A model generated the notes under the pieces. The model was not told the origin of the DNA, did no database searches, and worked only from the letters and a program-made list of their open reading frames with translations. The position numbers and the translations under genes are program-made. 64,000 nucleotides of DNA from Neofusicoccum parvum. Its lineage: Eukaryota > Ascomycota > Dothideomycetes > Botryosphaeriales > Botryosphaeriaceae. The stretch is from contig CP087216.1 of NCBI GenBank assembly GCA_020912385.1, positions 1,922,001 through 1,986,000 of the forward strand, given 5' to 3'. Below are positions 1 to 13,019 of the stretch, in pieces; position 1 is the first letter of the stretch, and every line of letters starts with the position of its first letter.

Positions 1-1179
1 ACGACAGGTTCACAGGGGGGCGGCGGTGGGGTGCGCGGACTGTGTTCATCGATCGAGAGCGCAACAGGACTTCAGGCTGATGAGCATGGTCCGGTGCGGG
101 CGGCGAGGAGCGGCGAGGGTGGCTCTTCACGTCTGCTGCGGACGACGGGCGGCGGTTGCGCTGCTTACTGCTCCCTGCGAGTGGGCTTTAGATCGCGGGC
201 GGTTCGGTCGTCGGGCGAAGTGACAGCTCAGGGCTCAGGCCCGCCCGATCTGGCGCGCCCGCTAGGTACCTCACGTACTATATTTCGGGCCCGTCTTAAG
301 GTCTGCTCGCTTCCCGCCGCGACTGCGGCCGCGCAGATGATACTGCAACCCGCCCGCCTCAAGCCTCCGCCGCCCACGCTGCGCTCGCAGCCCGTGGCGC
401 CGAGACAGCATGCTAGCGCTTAAATCGCAGAGCCATCACCGCGCGACGAGATCGGTCATTGGATCAGCCCCCCACAGCGCGCAGTCCCCGCATAGCCCGC
501 GCAGGGGGCCAAACCTGAGCTGAGGAGCCCGCTGCTGCTTTCTTTTGGGAGCCTGATCGCCTCGACAGCTGCTCAGACCCGCCAAGCCGACGGCCAACGG
601 CCCACGCGGTGCGCGCATGGCAGCTGCACCCATCAAGGTTCGCGAGATCTATCCGCAGCGCTCAACCTTATCACCGCGGCTCCCGGCTGCTCCAGGTGCC
701 CTGGCGCTGCTCGAGCCGAGAAACGACCACGCGCGCTGTTCCGAGTGACGCGCCCTGCTTCTACTGCCAACGGTTGGCGCAAGCCCCGAAGCCCCCTTTC
801 GCGCTGTGATGCTTCTGGAATAGCCGGCCTGTTCCGCGTGCAGCCGCCTCATCGCTGGGCGCCACTGTTACGGAACGCCATTGGAAGGTCCTTCGCGTAC
901 ACGAAATATCGCCAGTCACGGCTGATCTGCTCAAATTAATGTCCTGTGCCATGGATATGCATGCTCCCTGCTCCATGCGGCCTGGCGCCTAACGCTCGCA
1001 AGTAAGTTTTATTTTTAAACATGAGCTCCAAGAGCGAAGTGCTATAAGTTGCAGGATTTGCAGGGGGCTGTCGTCTCTCATGCACCGTCTGAGCTCATCT
1101 CAAGAGCCTCAGACCCAAAGCCATGGCCCACTTGCAGGCCGTCCATGCACGCCAACTTCGGCCTCGCATTCGTTTCACT
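1..1179. other. Intergenic, no gene seen
   Basis: GC-rich sequence downstream of the Miro gene. Only short overlapping frames without recognisable domains or codon structure are present on either strand. I saw no tRNA or repeat. Confidence 0.5.
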
Positions 1180-3173
1180 TCAGGCGACGGTGGAGTTTTT
1201 CCTCCAGATGAAGACGAATGCGGCTGCGGCGCAGACTGTTGCGCCCAATGCGAGATACAGACTAGTGTTATCGACCGGCTCTTCGTCTGATTTAGGAAAT
1301 GCGGTAGAGGGATGCGTGGCGCATTCGGCAAGCTGGGCGTTTGATGTTTCAGTTCTCTGTTTCACTCTAAATTTGGCACCATCAGAGGATTTACTCACAT
1401 GTACGAAGAACTCGGAGATGGTATTCCACGTCACGCTCACATGCAGCGGTGCGGCCATGTTGAGTGCGCTCGTGTACTCGTCTGGCTGCATCTCAGTCCG
1501 CTGCATGGCCTTGTCTTGATCCGCCTTCAAGGCGGTGTACACAGCGGGCAGGGCGTCCAGGTGCGGATACTTTTTTCGAAGCTGCATGATGTAGTCGAAG
1601 CTGTCCGGATCACTCGAATCGTAGGTGTAGCAGAGAATGTCGCAGGCGTCAAGTTTGGTGAGGTTCTCCAGAATTGCTGGCTCAAGCTCTCCCAGCTCCT
1701 CGAGGATGAGGTAGCACTGCTTTCCCCCCTGGAGCTCCACGCTGTTCACGGCTGAGCGCGGCTTGATGGTAGGGTAGTGCATAGAACTGAATGGCCTGTT
1801 GAGGAAAGCATTTAGGAGAGAACTCTTGCCACTGCCACTGGCACCAAGGACGTAGCAAAGTACCACGTTTCGCTCAACCCTGCCGGGGCGGTTGCGCCTC
1901 TTGCGTGCTTTGGTAACCTTGAGTGCAGCAGTGGTACCGCCTCGGTCTGAACTTTCAAAACCGAGGTAGGCAAGATACTCCAAAGTGGTTTTCGGTTCCT
2001 CAAAGGTCGTCATACTCCACTGCGCAAGCCAGCCCTGCAACGTGATGTACCCAGCCTCATTGCGCACAGTGCAGGATGGGAAGGCGGAGTCGATCCAGGA
2101 CGATGGCAAACCTGGTGTTGGTAAGAACAGAGTGGCTAGCTCAGAGTCGTCAAGACCGCCGTCATTATCCTTATCATGAAGAAGGAAAAGGTCAACGAAG
2201 AATCGGTACCCAGCGGGGCTCAGCTCCGCGGAAGAGTACTGTGGAACATCGAACTTGGGGTGTAGAAAGGTGTCTTTGAGGCTGAGGCTGTCCGTGTAGT
2301 GGTACTTCCGCAAAATGATCCAAATTGTTTCGTGACGGCCTTTCTCCGCAAAGATTTTGTGCAGCAGCAAGAAACCCTTCTCGTCGATCCCCTTGTCCGT
2401 TGCCGATTCCGGCGCCCATTTTTGTATTGACCGTTTGATGTTCGTAAGGTCATCCTCGGACAAGGGCTTTTCGAAGCACTTCAACTGAAAGGCATGCATC
2501 TCCGTGTCGTTGAGATAGCCATCTTGGTCCCTGTCGCAGAGATAAAATATCCGACGCAATGCTGCCACGGCGGCAGGTTTGAGATTTGCCTCCTTGGAGT
2601 CGTAGAGGGGGGCTATCGGGTGCGTAACCGCCTTCTGGCACAGGAAGAAAACCTCGTTGATGTTGTGGTGCTCTTTGGCACTTGTCCGAATGCACGAGTC
2701 AATTTCCTTGAACTCGTTCATGACCGGCAGCATCTCATCTGCCACCACCTGCGAAGTATTCCCGCTTGTCTGAAGATCCGACTTGTTCGCGCACAGCACG
2801 ACGGGCACGTTTACACCGAGCGAGCGGAAGTAGGGCATCCAGAAGAGCGCAACGCGCTCATAGCTGTAGTGGTCTGAGTAGACCAGGAGGATGACGTTGG
2901 ACTTGCGGAGCTCCTTGCGCAGCTTGTCGCGCTCCTGCGGCAGGGCGGAGGTGTCGACGATGGTGGTGGTGACATTCTCCGGGGTGCCCAGGGTGGGCGG
3001 CAACGTCACCGGCGGGAGAACACTCTGGATCTTGGGCACGAAGACGTCCTTGACGAGGGAGGTGATGAGCGAGCTCTTCCCTAGCAGATGCTGTCAGCGG
3101 GCGGCGCAGGCAGCGGGGCAGGGAGCATACCGGTGCCCTCGTCACCGCAAACACAGATGCGAACAGTGGCCAT
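1180..3173 (-). CDS. GEM1: Mitochondrial Rho GTPase Miro/Gem1
   Basis: Two exons, 3173-3131 and 3080-1180, with a 50-bp GT-AG intron, give 647 aa, the usual family length. The first exon begins [15 protein letters not shown] and splices inside the first P-loop (GDEGTGKSS). The order is N-terminal GTPase with NKSD, EF hand near residue 197 ([12 protein letters not shown]), a second EF hand ([12 protein letters not shown]), a second GTPase with GASGSGKSS, then a C-terminal hydrophobic segment with a short basic tail. That is the tail-anchored outer mitochondrial membrane architecture of Miro. In yeast Gem1 regulates ER-mitochondria contacts (ERMES) and mitochondrial inheritance. The second GTPase has TALKADQ where TKAD is expected, a mild divergence. 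Transcribed divergently from creC. Confidence 0.96.
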
Positions 3174-3807
3174 GCTGCGGGCGCATCGTCGACGAAGCTA
3201 CCTAGCGAAGAGCCGCGTTGCACGGAGCTGGAGCTCGCGGAGCCTCTCACGACGCAGCCCTCGGTTCCCCGGTATTTTTAGCGTACCGTGCGCGTGGGCC
3301 CTGCCCTCCGTCAACTCCAATGCCAGGGCCGCGACTCGGGCCAAGCAGGCCGCTGTGGCATCTGCTCCCAGCCCCGAGCTCCGCCGGAATTGCGCACGCC
3401 TCGAACTGCCGCCCGCTCGCTGCTGCCACCGCCGCTCTCTCCGCGCGCTGTCCCTCGCTGCTCCGCGACATGTCTGCGCCGCTCGCTCGCCGCATTTAGC
3501 CGCGCCTCCAGCTGACGGCCCGGACATTGCGGCGCGTGCGCAAGCCTCCCCACACTCCCACACACCGAGAGCGTGTTCCTACATCATCGCCGCCCGTCCG
3601 TCCTGATTCATACGGCACCGCCCTACCCGGGGTGTAAACTCTCGACCTCCCGCAACCACCGTCCCGTCGCCCGCGCGCCACCCACCGCAAAGCTTATGCA
3701 CCTTGCTCAACCTGTGAGCGTCGCAGTGTCACCGCAGCGGATCGGCCGTCTCCCATTGGCGCTGGGCACCGTCTGATAAGAGAAGGGATCGCGCAGAAGA
3801 AGGCGAA
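3174..3807. promoter_or_regulatory. Divergent intergenic region GEM1/creC
   Basis: 634 bp between the two start codons. GC-rich with C-rich tracts in the half nearest creC, as in fungal leaders. No specific binding site is called. Confidence 0.4.
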
Positions 3808-6398
3808 ATGTTCGTGCTGCCCCCTCCACCGCGCTTTCCGAGCAGCCAGTATGGCTTGGGCATGCCTGGACAGCCCGTTATCGAGACGAACAACGTGCTC
3901 AGTCACCCCACGGGCCCCGAGCACCAACTAGTAGTTGGTGAAGGTAATGAGCCCCCCCAAGCATATGCGCCGAGCTGCATCCTCATCCTTCGACCATGAC
4001 AGGCACCTACGTTCTCAAAGACAGCCTTCACCTCGCGACTCCGCCGCCCCACCCGTCCGAAGCCCCCGTCCACAACCCCAATCCGCTGGCGACGACGCCT
4101 TCGCCCCCATCCGTGGGGACCAAGCTCTCCTTAACCATACTTTCACCGCGACCCACCCAATTTCCCCGATTGCAGCGTTCGGACACCACCACAAGCGCAC
4201 TGTCAGGTGTTCCACCAAGCATTGCGGAAAGTCCTCACGAGTCGCACAGCGCCGGCAGTGACTTCAGCTCTCCATATACCAGGAGCAATGGATTTAGCTC
4301 GGTGCCCTCTTTCGGAGAAGGGAACCCTGCCCTTGCTCTGCCCAACGGCAAGGAATCCAAAGATCCCCTTAAGCGACGGAAGCCGAAGAACAACATTATA
4401 AAGAGCAATTCGTCATTCGTCTCCAGAGTCATCCCACACGAGGCTTTGCAAAAGCGACTACAGGAAAGAGGTGCCGACGGACTGATGGCTTTCGCGAATG
4501 TGAACAGAGCGCTGCAGTGGCTAGATCTTTCTGCTTCGAACAAGGTTAGTCGAGGCCATGACGGCTGCGTGTGCCTGCAGGAGCTCACATGAAATCAGGA
4601 CGAACATTTGACGAAAATCTTATTTACAAAAGCACATGCACTCTGCCATGACGTGAACAAAGTTACGAAAACGAGCAGCCATATCGATATTGTCATGGGC
4701 TTCTCAACAGGCGACATAATATGGTACGAGCCGATGTCGCAGAAATACGCCCGCATCAACAAGAATGTAAGGACCCATCCGCGGCATGGTCTCCTCTCGC
4801 AGCCACTGGCCAGCCACTTCTCAGAAAGGACGCGAAGACCCACTGCACGGATGCCAACGGAAGTCAAACTTGCTTTGACGAAAGATGGCTACTGCACGTG
4901 CGGCTGCTATTGGCGCTCGCCGCCCTGGAGCCTTCGCACGCCCGCGTCCTTGTCTGAGAGTGTATTGTCCATCGGCTTGTGGAATTCAAAGAGGGACTGC
5001 CGGATGATAAGAGATAAAAGGAGAAGGACTGACTCGCTTTAGGGCGCTATCAACGGCAGTGCGGTGTCTGAGATACGTTGGCTGCCACACTCGGACAACC
5101 TTTTTCTCGCGGCCCACATGGATGGGACCTTGGTGGTGTACGACAAGGAGAAAGAGGACGTAGCATTCGTACCGGAAGACGCGAGTCCACAGAGTGAGGT
5201 CCCGCCGAGCGAAAATGGGCGGAGCACGTCTCTTCATATCAAAAAGTCGGTCCAATCAAGAAACCAGAAAACCAACCCGGTGGCGGTCTGGAAGGTCTCG
5301 AGCACGAAGATCAACGCGTTCGCGTTTTCGCCAGACGGCAGGCACCTGGCGATCGTGTCGGAAGACGGCTCGCTACGCATCATCGATTACCTGAAGGAGC
5401 AGTACGTAGACCGCCATATACGTGGGTCCCGCATCCGCTAATCTGCCCACAACAGGCTCCTGGACGTGTTCAGCAGCTACTATGGTGGGCTCATCTGCGT
5501 CTGCTGGTCGCCCGATGGGAGGTACATTGTTACCGGCGGACAGGACGACCTCGTATCCATTTGGTCATTAGAAGATAGCATGCTCGTCGCGCGATGCCAG
5601 GGTCACAATTCGTGGGTCACGGCTGTAGCCTTCGACCCTTGGCGGTGCGACGATCGCAACTACAGATTTGGCAGTGTCGGCGAGGACTGCAGGCTGCTGC
5701 TGTGGGACTTCAGCGTCGGCATGCTGCACCGGCCGCGAGCGGTATGGCACCGGACAGATCCACATTTTTGAGACAGGCCTGGTGGAGTCTTGCTAACGTG
5801 CGGCTGCGAGTCACAGGCATCGGTCCGGCAGCGAGGCAGCATCTCCTCCCACATCCCGCAGCCGCGAACCCGGCCGGACAGCTCGACGACTCGGTTAAGA
5901 TCGGACTCAAACCTCACATCGGGCAGCGCGGACGGGGGCGGCGAGGAGGTTGTGCACCCTGTTGAGCCTCGGGCCCGAACGGCCATGTTGCCGCCGGTGA
6001 TGGTACGTACCCAAGGCCTTCTTCCCGGGCCTAGCTAGCGAGCCAGCGGGCCGCCTCAGCGTGCAGGCGGAGCTAATAAATCCGGCGCGCGCAGGCAAAA
6101 TCGGTCGACGAGCACCCACTCTGCTGGCTTGGGTTCGAGGAAGATTGCATTCTGACCTCCTGTGAGAACGGTGAGACAAAGATTTCTTCGCGCTTATCTG
6201 TTGGCCGGCCCGCCTAGCGTCGTTGGGCCGATACGGCCCACCTTTGTGCAGGAACCCGCCGCTGCCGTGGCGGCTGCGCTTCCGAATGTAGATCTAGAAG
6301 CTGACCATCCACGTCCAGGCCATCTTCGCACGTGGGACAGGCCGAAGGAGGGCGCTGAAGGGAGCGAGTCGGCGCCGTCGACGACAGGCAGCATGTAG
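3808..6398 (+). CDS. creC: CreC WD40 protein of the CreB-CreC deubiquitinase
   Basis: Eight exons: 3808-3943, 4003-4544, 4599-4766, 5043-5401, 5456-5741, 5817-6002, 6095-6170, 6319-6398. They give 610 aa with all phases consistent. The N-terminus [10 protein letters not shown], the [14 protein letters not shown] block and the WD core ([60 protein letters not shown]) match Aspergillus CreC as I know it. CreC stabilises the CreB ubiquitin protease in carbon catabolite repression. The third intron is 276 bp, against 53-148 bp for the others. The last exon ends with a short Ser/Thr tail after HLRTWDRP. The creD-like arrestin gene follows 1.2 kb downstream on the same strand. Confidence 0.95.
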
Positions 6399-7634
6399 GG
6401 GCGCCAGGCGTTGCCGGGTCGGGAACGCCGGCGGGCTGGGCGGCGGCAAGCATGCCGGATGTGCTGCGTGGAACGTGTGTATATAGAATAGGTTCGCAGC
6501 TGCCTGTATTGGGGGCGCAGCATGAGAGGCTGCATGGTGACGGGCATGATGGTTTCGTCAGTGTCATTCGATGGTCCGACACGCGCAGCGCGGCAACGGC
6601 GCGCGGGAGTGGTTGAGCGTGGCTGCCAACACGTAGAAAACAGATGAAACAGTTCGCCTCACCTGCATGCGCGATATTGTACATGCACGACGCGTAGCAA
6701 TTCCAGCGTGCCGGCGCGGTGCAGGCGGCGTGCTGAGCTCCGCCCGTGGTGCTGGAGCGTGTCGAGAACGCCGCCGGACCCCCAATAGGGATGCGCACAG
6801 CCCTTTGTCTCTTCACATGCGGCCAGGAGGGTGAGCCCTTTTTCGCAAGCTTGAGCACCCGCGGCCTTGCCGCAAGCGGGTCCGGCGGAGGCTTCGCGAA
6901 ATGTCGGCGCCATTGCAGCCTATCTCGAGCATCGGGCGGGTTGCACGGGCGGCGGCAGGGACGCTGGCTGTGGCGGGCGATAAGTTTTTCTCTCAAGCTT
7001 CGCTGCAAAACGTCATCGCTTTATCGCCGACTAGGCAATGCTTGGTGCGCGCTGAGATCAGGAGCGGCCTCGGGGCCCATTTGCGCAATCAAGCGCCGCC
7101 GCGGAGCCACTTTATTCTCGTGTGCTTTCGGGATGGCCGTGGCCGCCACCGCAGTGAAGAAGGACAGCATCCCGCGCAGCGCAGCGTGCCAGTGCTTGCT
7201 TTTCCGCCAGCCTTGCCGGCCCTGCACCCTCCGCGCATCGAGCGTTGATCCCGCCGCTCGATTGACCTGACATATCACGTCACCCGCCCAAACCTGGCCG
7301 TGTGTGACCGCTATCGGCATACCTGCTTTGTCTCGGAGCTCTCTCCCATACCCACTACGTCCTGTCATATTGCACGCACCCTCCCACGGCCGCTACCAGC
7401 AGAAGGGCGCTCGTCTGGCCTCCTGCATCGTCTGCTGCAGCGTGCTCCTGCAGTATCAGTTCCAGTCGCATGATTGCGACGATCGTCTCGCGGCCCTTCT
7501 GCACCAAGCCTACTTAATTATTCCTCAAGGGTGCACCAACTATCTAACCCCGCCAGCGCCCGTATCTCACGCCCCGAAGTCGCTGGCGCTCCTCTACCCT
7601 CCCCGCCAGCTCTGGAAAAACCCCCACCGCAATC
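6399..7634. other. Intergenic between creC and creD-like gene
   Basis: 1.2 kb holding the creC 3' region and the creD-like promoter. A minus-strand frame at 6214-7008 is Arg/Pro-rich with no domain and overlaps creC, so I read it as chance. CT-rich sequence just before 7635 suits a 5' leader. Confidence 0.45.
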
Positions 7635-9954
7635 ATGGTCGCGACTCCCAAGGTCTTTGGCGGAGGCAAGGCCAAGCCGGTGCTGGAAATCAGGTACGAG
7701 TTTTCGCGAGTCTTTCGTCCCCCCGGGCCAGCATTCTGCGGTCGCATTCCTCGAGAGCTGCCGGAGACAGTCATTGTGTTTCTCCCGCCCGTGCCTGCTC
7801 TCGAGGTTCCCCCGTTCTACCCCCACGCCGCTTTGGCTGGAATTTCCTGCGCCTACTGCGGCCCCGTCCTTCTGCCCGCGTCCTGATTGCTGATGTCCTT
7901 GCCACAGACCGGACTCGCCCTTCATTGTCTTCCAGGGCGACGCACACAATGCCGAGCCCGTCAGCCTCACCGGAAAGCTGGTCTTGACGAACACCGACTC
8001 GATTCCCGTACGCTGTATCAAGCTGTCGCTGATTGGCACCCGGAAGGTCTCGTACGTGCGCCCAATGGGCTGTCATTTGTGGGAAATTCGCCGCTAACGG
8101 GACCCGCTCCCAGCTGGCTTACGAACGCCGTCAACCCCCAGCAGATCGTCTACAAAGATGAGTTTCTCCGTGAAAATCTGCAGATCTATCCCACGGACCA
8201 CAGCAGCAGGAAGACGGTGCACCACATGGGTGCGGGTGTTCATGAGTGGAACTTCAAGTTTACGTTGAGGGGGTCTCTCCCTGAGAGCGTTGAGGGGCTG
8301 GCTGGAAGCTACATTGTCTACAACCTACATGCGACAATGGACCGTGGCATGATGGCGAAGACACTGTACGCGGACAAGCATTTGAGGATTATCCGAACGC
8401 TGGCGTCGGAGATTCTGTCCGACGCTGCAATGGAACAGGTGTGTAGGCTCCCACTCGGAGACTTGAGGGGTGATTGGTTCTGGGGTGCTTTGTTCAGACC
8501 TCAAAACCAAGTATCTTCCCTTAGTGAGATGTGTGGACGTGGTTGCTGACTCTCTTAATCCAGACCAATGAGGATGTCTGGGCGGACAAGCTGTGCTACA
8601 AGATCACGATCCCGCAGACAAACTTCATTTTCGGAACACAAGCTATGGCGGATTTCCAGTTGATTCCGCTAAAGAAGGGTGTCACGATTGGGAAGATCAA
8701 GATGGAACTTCACGAGCACGTCGTTTTGAACGCAATCCAGGGCGACCGAAACCTCCCGCACTCCTGGGACGCTATCGTAGCAAAGGAGGAATACGACATG
8801 CCTAACGACGCCGAGCAGAGGATGACCGACGAGGACGACGACAACCCATTTGATGAGTCTTTCAAGTTCAAGTTGGCGCTCCCATTCCCCAAGTCTTTGA
8901 AGAAGTGCAGACAGAATGTGGAGACGGATTTCATCAGAATCGACCACAAGATCAAGCTCTACGTGAACCTTCACAACCCTGAGGGTCACACCAGTCAGGT
9001 AAGGATCTTAGTTTTGCATCCCTCCATTTTTTGCACTCCTTGCTGATATGGGTACAGCTTCTCGTCAAGAACAACTGCGTCTTGTTTGTGTCACCAAATT
9101 TGCCAATCGGCGAGGACCAAATGGTTCTGAACCCCGCAGCAGGGTCAGAAATCGAAGCTGCCATGCATGCAGAAGCCACGCAAGCTGCACCGCCAACCTA
9201 CGCAGAGCACCAGCTGGATCAGATGTACAGAGGCATCGATCCCAGTGGTTTTAGAACCCCTGGAGGTTGGCACGGTTCTCCGACTCAGAGTGGATATGCC
9301 ACACCATTCTACGCACAAAGCCGCAGAAACTCGACCGAAGAATTGCCATCCATGGATACGGTGGCTGGCGGAACTAGTTCTCCCGTTGCTGGCGGAAATG
9401 GTGCCTCCGCTAGTCAACTGCACTCGCGCCTGGCAAGACTCAGCGTTTCACAAAGCAACGGCATGAACTCGAGACACAACAGCTATACTTCGCGGCATTC
9501 GTCCGGGACGAACACGCCACATAACGGATACGAAAGCTCAGCGCCCATCAGTCCCAACGGCAACGAATCGAGCGGATCTGGAAACAACAGCGGACGGCAA
9601 TCGCACAACAGCATGCACCACACACGCGACAATTCCTACTTCCCGCCGGCCGAGACGCTCAATGTTGGGTACGACATGGAGGCTCTGGCACGCATTCCCA
9701 GCTATAACACGGCGCTTCGGACGCCGCTCCGCACGCCGATCAGCGAGGACCTACCGACATATGCGGTGGCCACGAGCAGACCAGCAAGTCCTGTACACGA
9801 ACCTCAGAGGCCCGGTGCGGCACACTTACGGGGCAGCAGGGACACGACCCCGTCTCCGACCGGTAGTCTGGCCACGCTTACAGAGGAAACGGAGAGGAAT
9901 ACGGCGTTTAATCGCTCGCTGCGCCCCGAGGTTGCCCATGTCGGGGGGCATTGA
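7635..9954 (+). CDS. creD: Alpha-arrestin, CreD/Rod1-like
   Basis: Five exons: 7635-7693, 7908-8051, 8114-8438, 8564-8998, 9058-9954; 619 aa. Arrestin-N (about residues 15-160) and arrestin-C (about 180-330) domains are followed by a long Ser/Thr/Asn-rich tail. Diagnostic stretches are ESVEGLAGSYIVYNLHA, ADKHLRIIRTL, FRLIPLKKG-type FQLIPLKKG, and PPTYAEHQLDQMYRGIDPSGFRTPG, which contains a PPxY-type motif (PPTY) for WW-domain HECT ligases of the Rsp5/HulA type. CreD-type arrestins recruit the ligase to nutrient transporters, opposing CreB/CreC in catabolite repression. Separating CreD from paralogous arrestins needs a tree, so the symbol is tentative. The first intron is 214 bp. Confidence 0.85.
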
Positions 9955-10756
9955 TCGACCGATTTGTTTTTGAGCGCTTGTGACATTGATATTTAGACGG
10001 ATCCGGTGTTTTTGTTATAGATGGAGACTGGCGCGGATGATACCCACCTCCGGCATGTCAGCATGGGCGCGGCGTTGACTACAGATAATATACATGATAA
10101 ATATTCGGGGCCGACACAGCATAGTAGTATAGTAGCTCTCTCTTAATCACCACCGATAATGAACGATTTTGAAACCCGCACCACGCGGGCTTCGCAACAG
10201 ATCGCACGCAATCATCCTGATCGTGGCGCAGTCACTTGGACATGATCCCCACCCGGCTGAATGGCCCAGCTGGCCCCACGCGCATGATCAGCTCCGATTG
10301 GAAGGCGACGATGTTTGGTTTCGGTGGCTTGAAAGGGCGGTGGCACATGATTCATGCGGGATGACGTCGAGGGTTCCCTGCTAAGATCTCCGCGCCTCAA
10401 GGTTGGCGCATGCGGGATCAGAGGAGGGGAGAAAATCATCGTGTGCGTCAGGGTCTCCTGCCTGAGGCTGCGCTAACCGCGACTTCATGGTCCACCACCG
10501 CGCCGCGCCGCGTCTTTGTCTGGCCTGGCCCTCAGCACCGCTGTGCGCCGACCCCTGACCCTTCCGGACGCCTCTTACGCGGTCCTGGTCGCTAAGCCAA
10601 GAACCCCCCCTTCGCGCGGCCTGGGCTGCCACTTTACTATTAACCACCCTAATCTCCAATCCCCGCACAGCTATCTCCCCGAGTCCCTATCATTTTACGC
10701 CTTGCTCTGCAACTCCGCCGCCTCCCGCCGCATTCCTGTCCACACACGATACCACA
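9955..10756. other. Intergenic creD-like 3' region and SLM1 leader
   Basis: About 800 bp. AT-richer sequence after the creD-like stop (10000-10160) resembles a 3' UTR. From about 10560 a C/T-rich stretch precedes the SLM1 ATG. No further gene is seen. Confidence 0.45.
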
Positions 10757-12346
10757 ATGGCCAGTCCTACCGAATCTACGCTGCCCACGCGCAGCACGAC
10801 CACCACGACCATGGGCGAGGAGGGTGTTATTGGTGATGAGGATACCAACGAGGTTCGCGCTGAAAGGTGGCATTTGCACAGAGGGCAGTGCGCTGACTTG
10901 CGCCGCACCACAGGTGACGAAGCTCTTCCAGGAGCGCCTCCAGGCTTGGAAGCACGCATGCGGCTACATCGAGGAGTACATTACCGCGACCGAGAAGATG
11001 CAGCTCAACCAGGCGAAGGAGTATGAGAAGGTTTTGAAGGTGCGCAAGCTTCCGGGACTCCGCAGACGCATGAGGCGCATAGCTTACGAGTTCCATCCAC
11101 CACGACCAGACCGTGTCGTCGCCCCTGAGGGAAGCGCACCACTTTGACCAGAACCTTGGCGGAATCGCGGGCATGTTCGACAACATCCGATCCAACACCC
11201 AGGTAACAATTGGCCCGGCGCAGAGGTGGAGTGATTGTCGGCTGACGGGGATAGGGCATTTCCAATTCGCATACCGAAACGGCCAAGGCGTTGAAGGGCC
11301 AGGTCCTCCCCTCATTCGAGCGCCTGCATGCCGAGATCAAGAACAAGAACAAAGAGCTCACGAAGGGCGCGGGGAAGCAGGGCAAGGTCGTGGACAAGGC
11401 GCGCGCTGTGACGCAGAAGCACATTGAGCTCTTGGGCCAGCACACGGCGGCTTTCGAGTCGCAGGGTGGCAGGATGACAGCGTCGGAGGACCCGTACGTC
11501 CTGCAGCGCCAGGTGATGCACCGCCTGAACAAACAGGTCATTGAGGAGAACAACAACCGCCAGGACCTGCTGGCCGTGCAGGGCAACTTCGCGCAGTTCG
11601 AGGCGCACGTCATCCAGACAATGCAGCAGGGTCTGGGTCAGATGATGCAGATTCTCACCGCGCAGCAGGAGCAGACCAAGGCCATGTACGCCGACATCGT
11701 GGGCACGGCGCAGTGCGTACCGACGAACTTCGAGTGGGAGGGCTTCATCCAGCGCAACAACCACATCCTCATCGACCCCAACGCGCCTCCGCGTTCGGTC
11801 ACCAACATTGGCTTCCCGAACCAGAACCACCGGGCTACGCAGCCGATGATCGCAGGGTCGCTCGAGCGCAAGGGCAAGATGCTGCGACGGTACGACACCA
11901 AGTTCTACTGCGTTTCGCCGTCCAAGTTCCTGCACGAGTTCAAGTCGGACGACGACTTTGCCCAGGACCCGGAGCCAGAAATCTCGCTGTACCTGCCCGA
12001 CTGCGTCATCGGCGCCATCGACGGCAACAAGTTCAACGTCAAGGGCAAGGACGTATCCAAGGGCAAGGTGGGCAACGCCTTCTCCATGACGCACGAGTTC
12101 GCGTTCAAGGCGCACACTCCCTCAGACGCCGAGAAGTGGTACGAGATCATCCGCTCGTGCATCGGCCAGACCACGAACGAGACGCCCATCAGCCCCGCCG
12201 GTAGCAGGGCTGCCAGCACCACGCTTTCCGCCAGCCCCACCACGCCTGACGAGAAGACGCCTGCGCCTCTGCAGACGCAGGGCATCACGGGCGGCGAGAC
12301 GGTGGAGAGCCCGGCTGTAGCTAGCGCGGTGGAGAAGAAGGCTTGA
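10757..12346 (+). CDS. SLM1: Slm1/Slm2-type F-BAR and PH domain protein
   Basis: Four exons: 10757-10852, 10914-11039, 11110-11202, 11255-12346; 468 aa. An F-BAR-like helical region (KLFQERLQAWKHACGYIEEY through the Q-rich segment QQGLGQMMQILTAQQEQTKAMY, about residues 33-230) is followed by a PH domain (AGSLERKGKMLRRYDTKFYCV to SDAEKWYEIIRSCIGQ, about 290-415) and a Ser/Thr/Pro tail. Yeast Slm1/2 bind PI(4,5)P2 at eisosomes/MCT membrane domains, are TORC2-Ypk1 adaptors and act in actin and sphingolipid signalling. Length and domain order match the family. The first intron is 61 bp, and all introns are GT-AG. Confidence 0.93.
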
Positions 12347-13019
12347 ATGTGGCAACGAGCGGCTTGGGTAGTAATGAGCTTATCTTTCTTGGACGCCGGT
12401 TGGAGGAAACAAATTTTTAGTATGCTCGGTCGGCTTCACGAAGCGCACGTTGGATACCTATTGCGGTGAAGATTGATATTCGGCATTGTTCTAACGTCTT
12501 GACTGTTGTATTTTGGTTTATGGCTGTTCCATAGAGTAATACCATGTAATCTTCGCTCTCGGCAGTGTTCCTCTGGAGTTGAAACGAAAAAAGTCCAGCG
12601 GGGGTGGAGCGGGGTCGCGCGTTTCTGGTCCTCCCGGCCCAGCGGGCTCTGGCAGATGATATGCAAGTCATTCCGACCTGCGTCTCATCAGGATCACGAC
12701 CTCCTTGTCTGTTTTGCAGTCCACCCAGGGAATTGGAGACGCGCAGCTCGCTTGGCGCTGCAGCTCATTCCAAGGTTGTGCCCCGCACACTGCGATGATC
12801 CTCCCGCAGCGCCCGCTCGTCCCGCCCCGCAGCGCAGCAGCCTCCAGTCGTCCCGCCTTTTCCGACGCCGGCCGTTTCGGCACATCATCCTCCAACCGCA
12901 GCGGAACCCAGCCAATACCACGCTCAGTCACCAACCTCCCTCGCCTACCCAGACGTCCGACCTAGACTTTGGCGATTGAAACGCACGCCGCGTCCGCCTC
13001 GCCCACTCGCTCACCGCCA
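12347..13019. other. Intergenic SLM1/GH18-UBA
   Basis: Includes an AT-rich probable SLM1 3' UTR (12360-12560) and a C-rich leader for the following gene. No other gene is seen. Confidence 0.45.

Noticed and set aside
6214..7008. 264-codon minus-strand frame overlapping the end of creC
   Set aside because: Overlaps the last creC exon and is Arg/Pro/Ala-rich with no domain.
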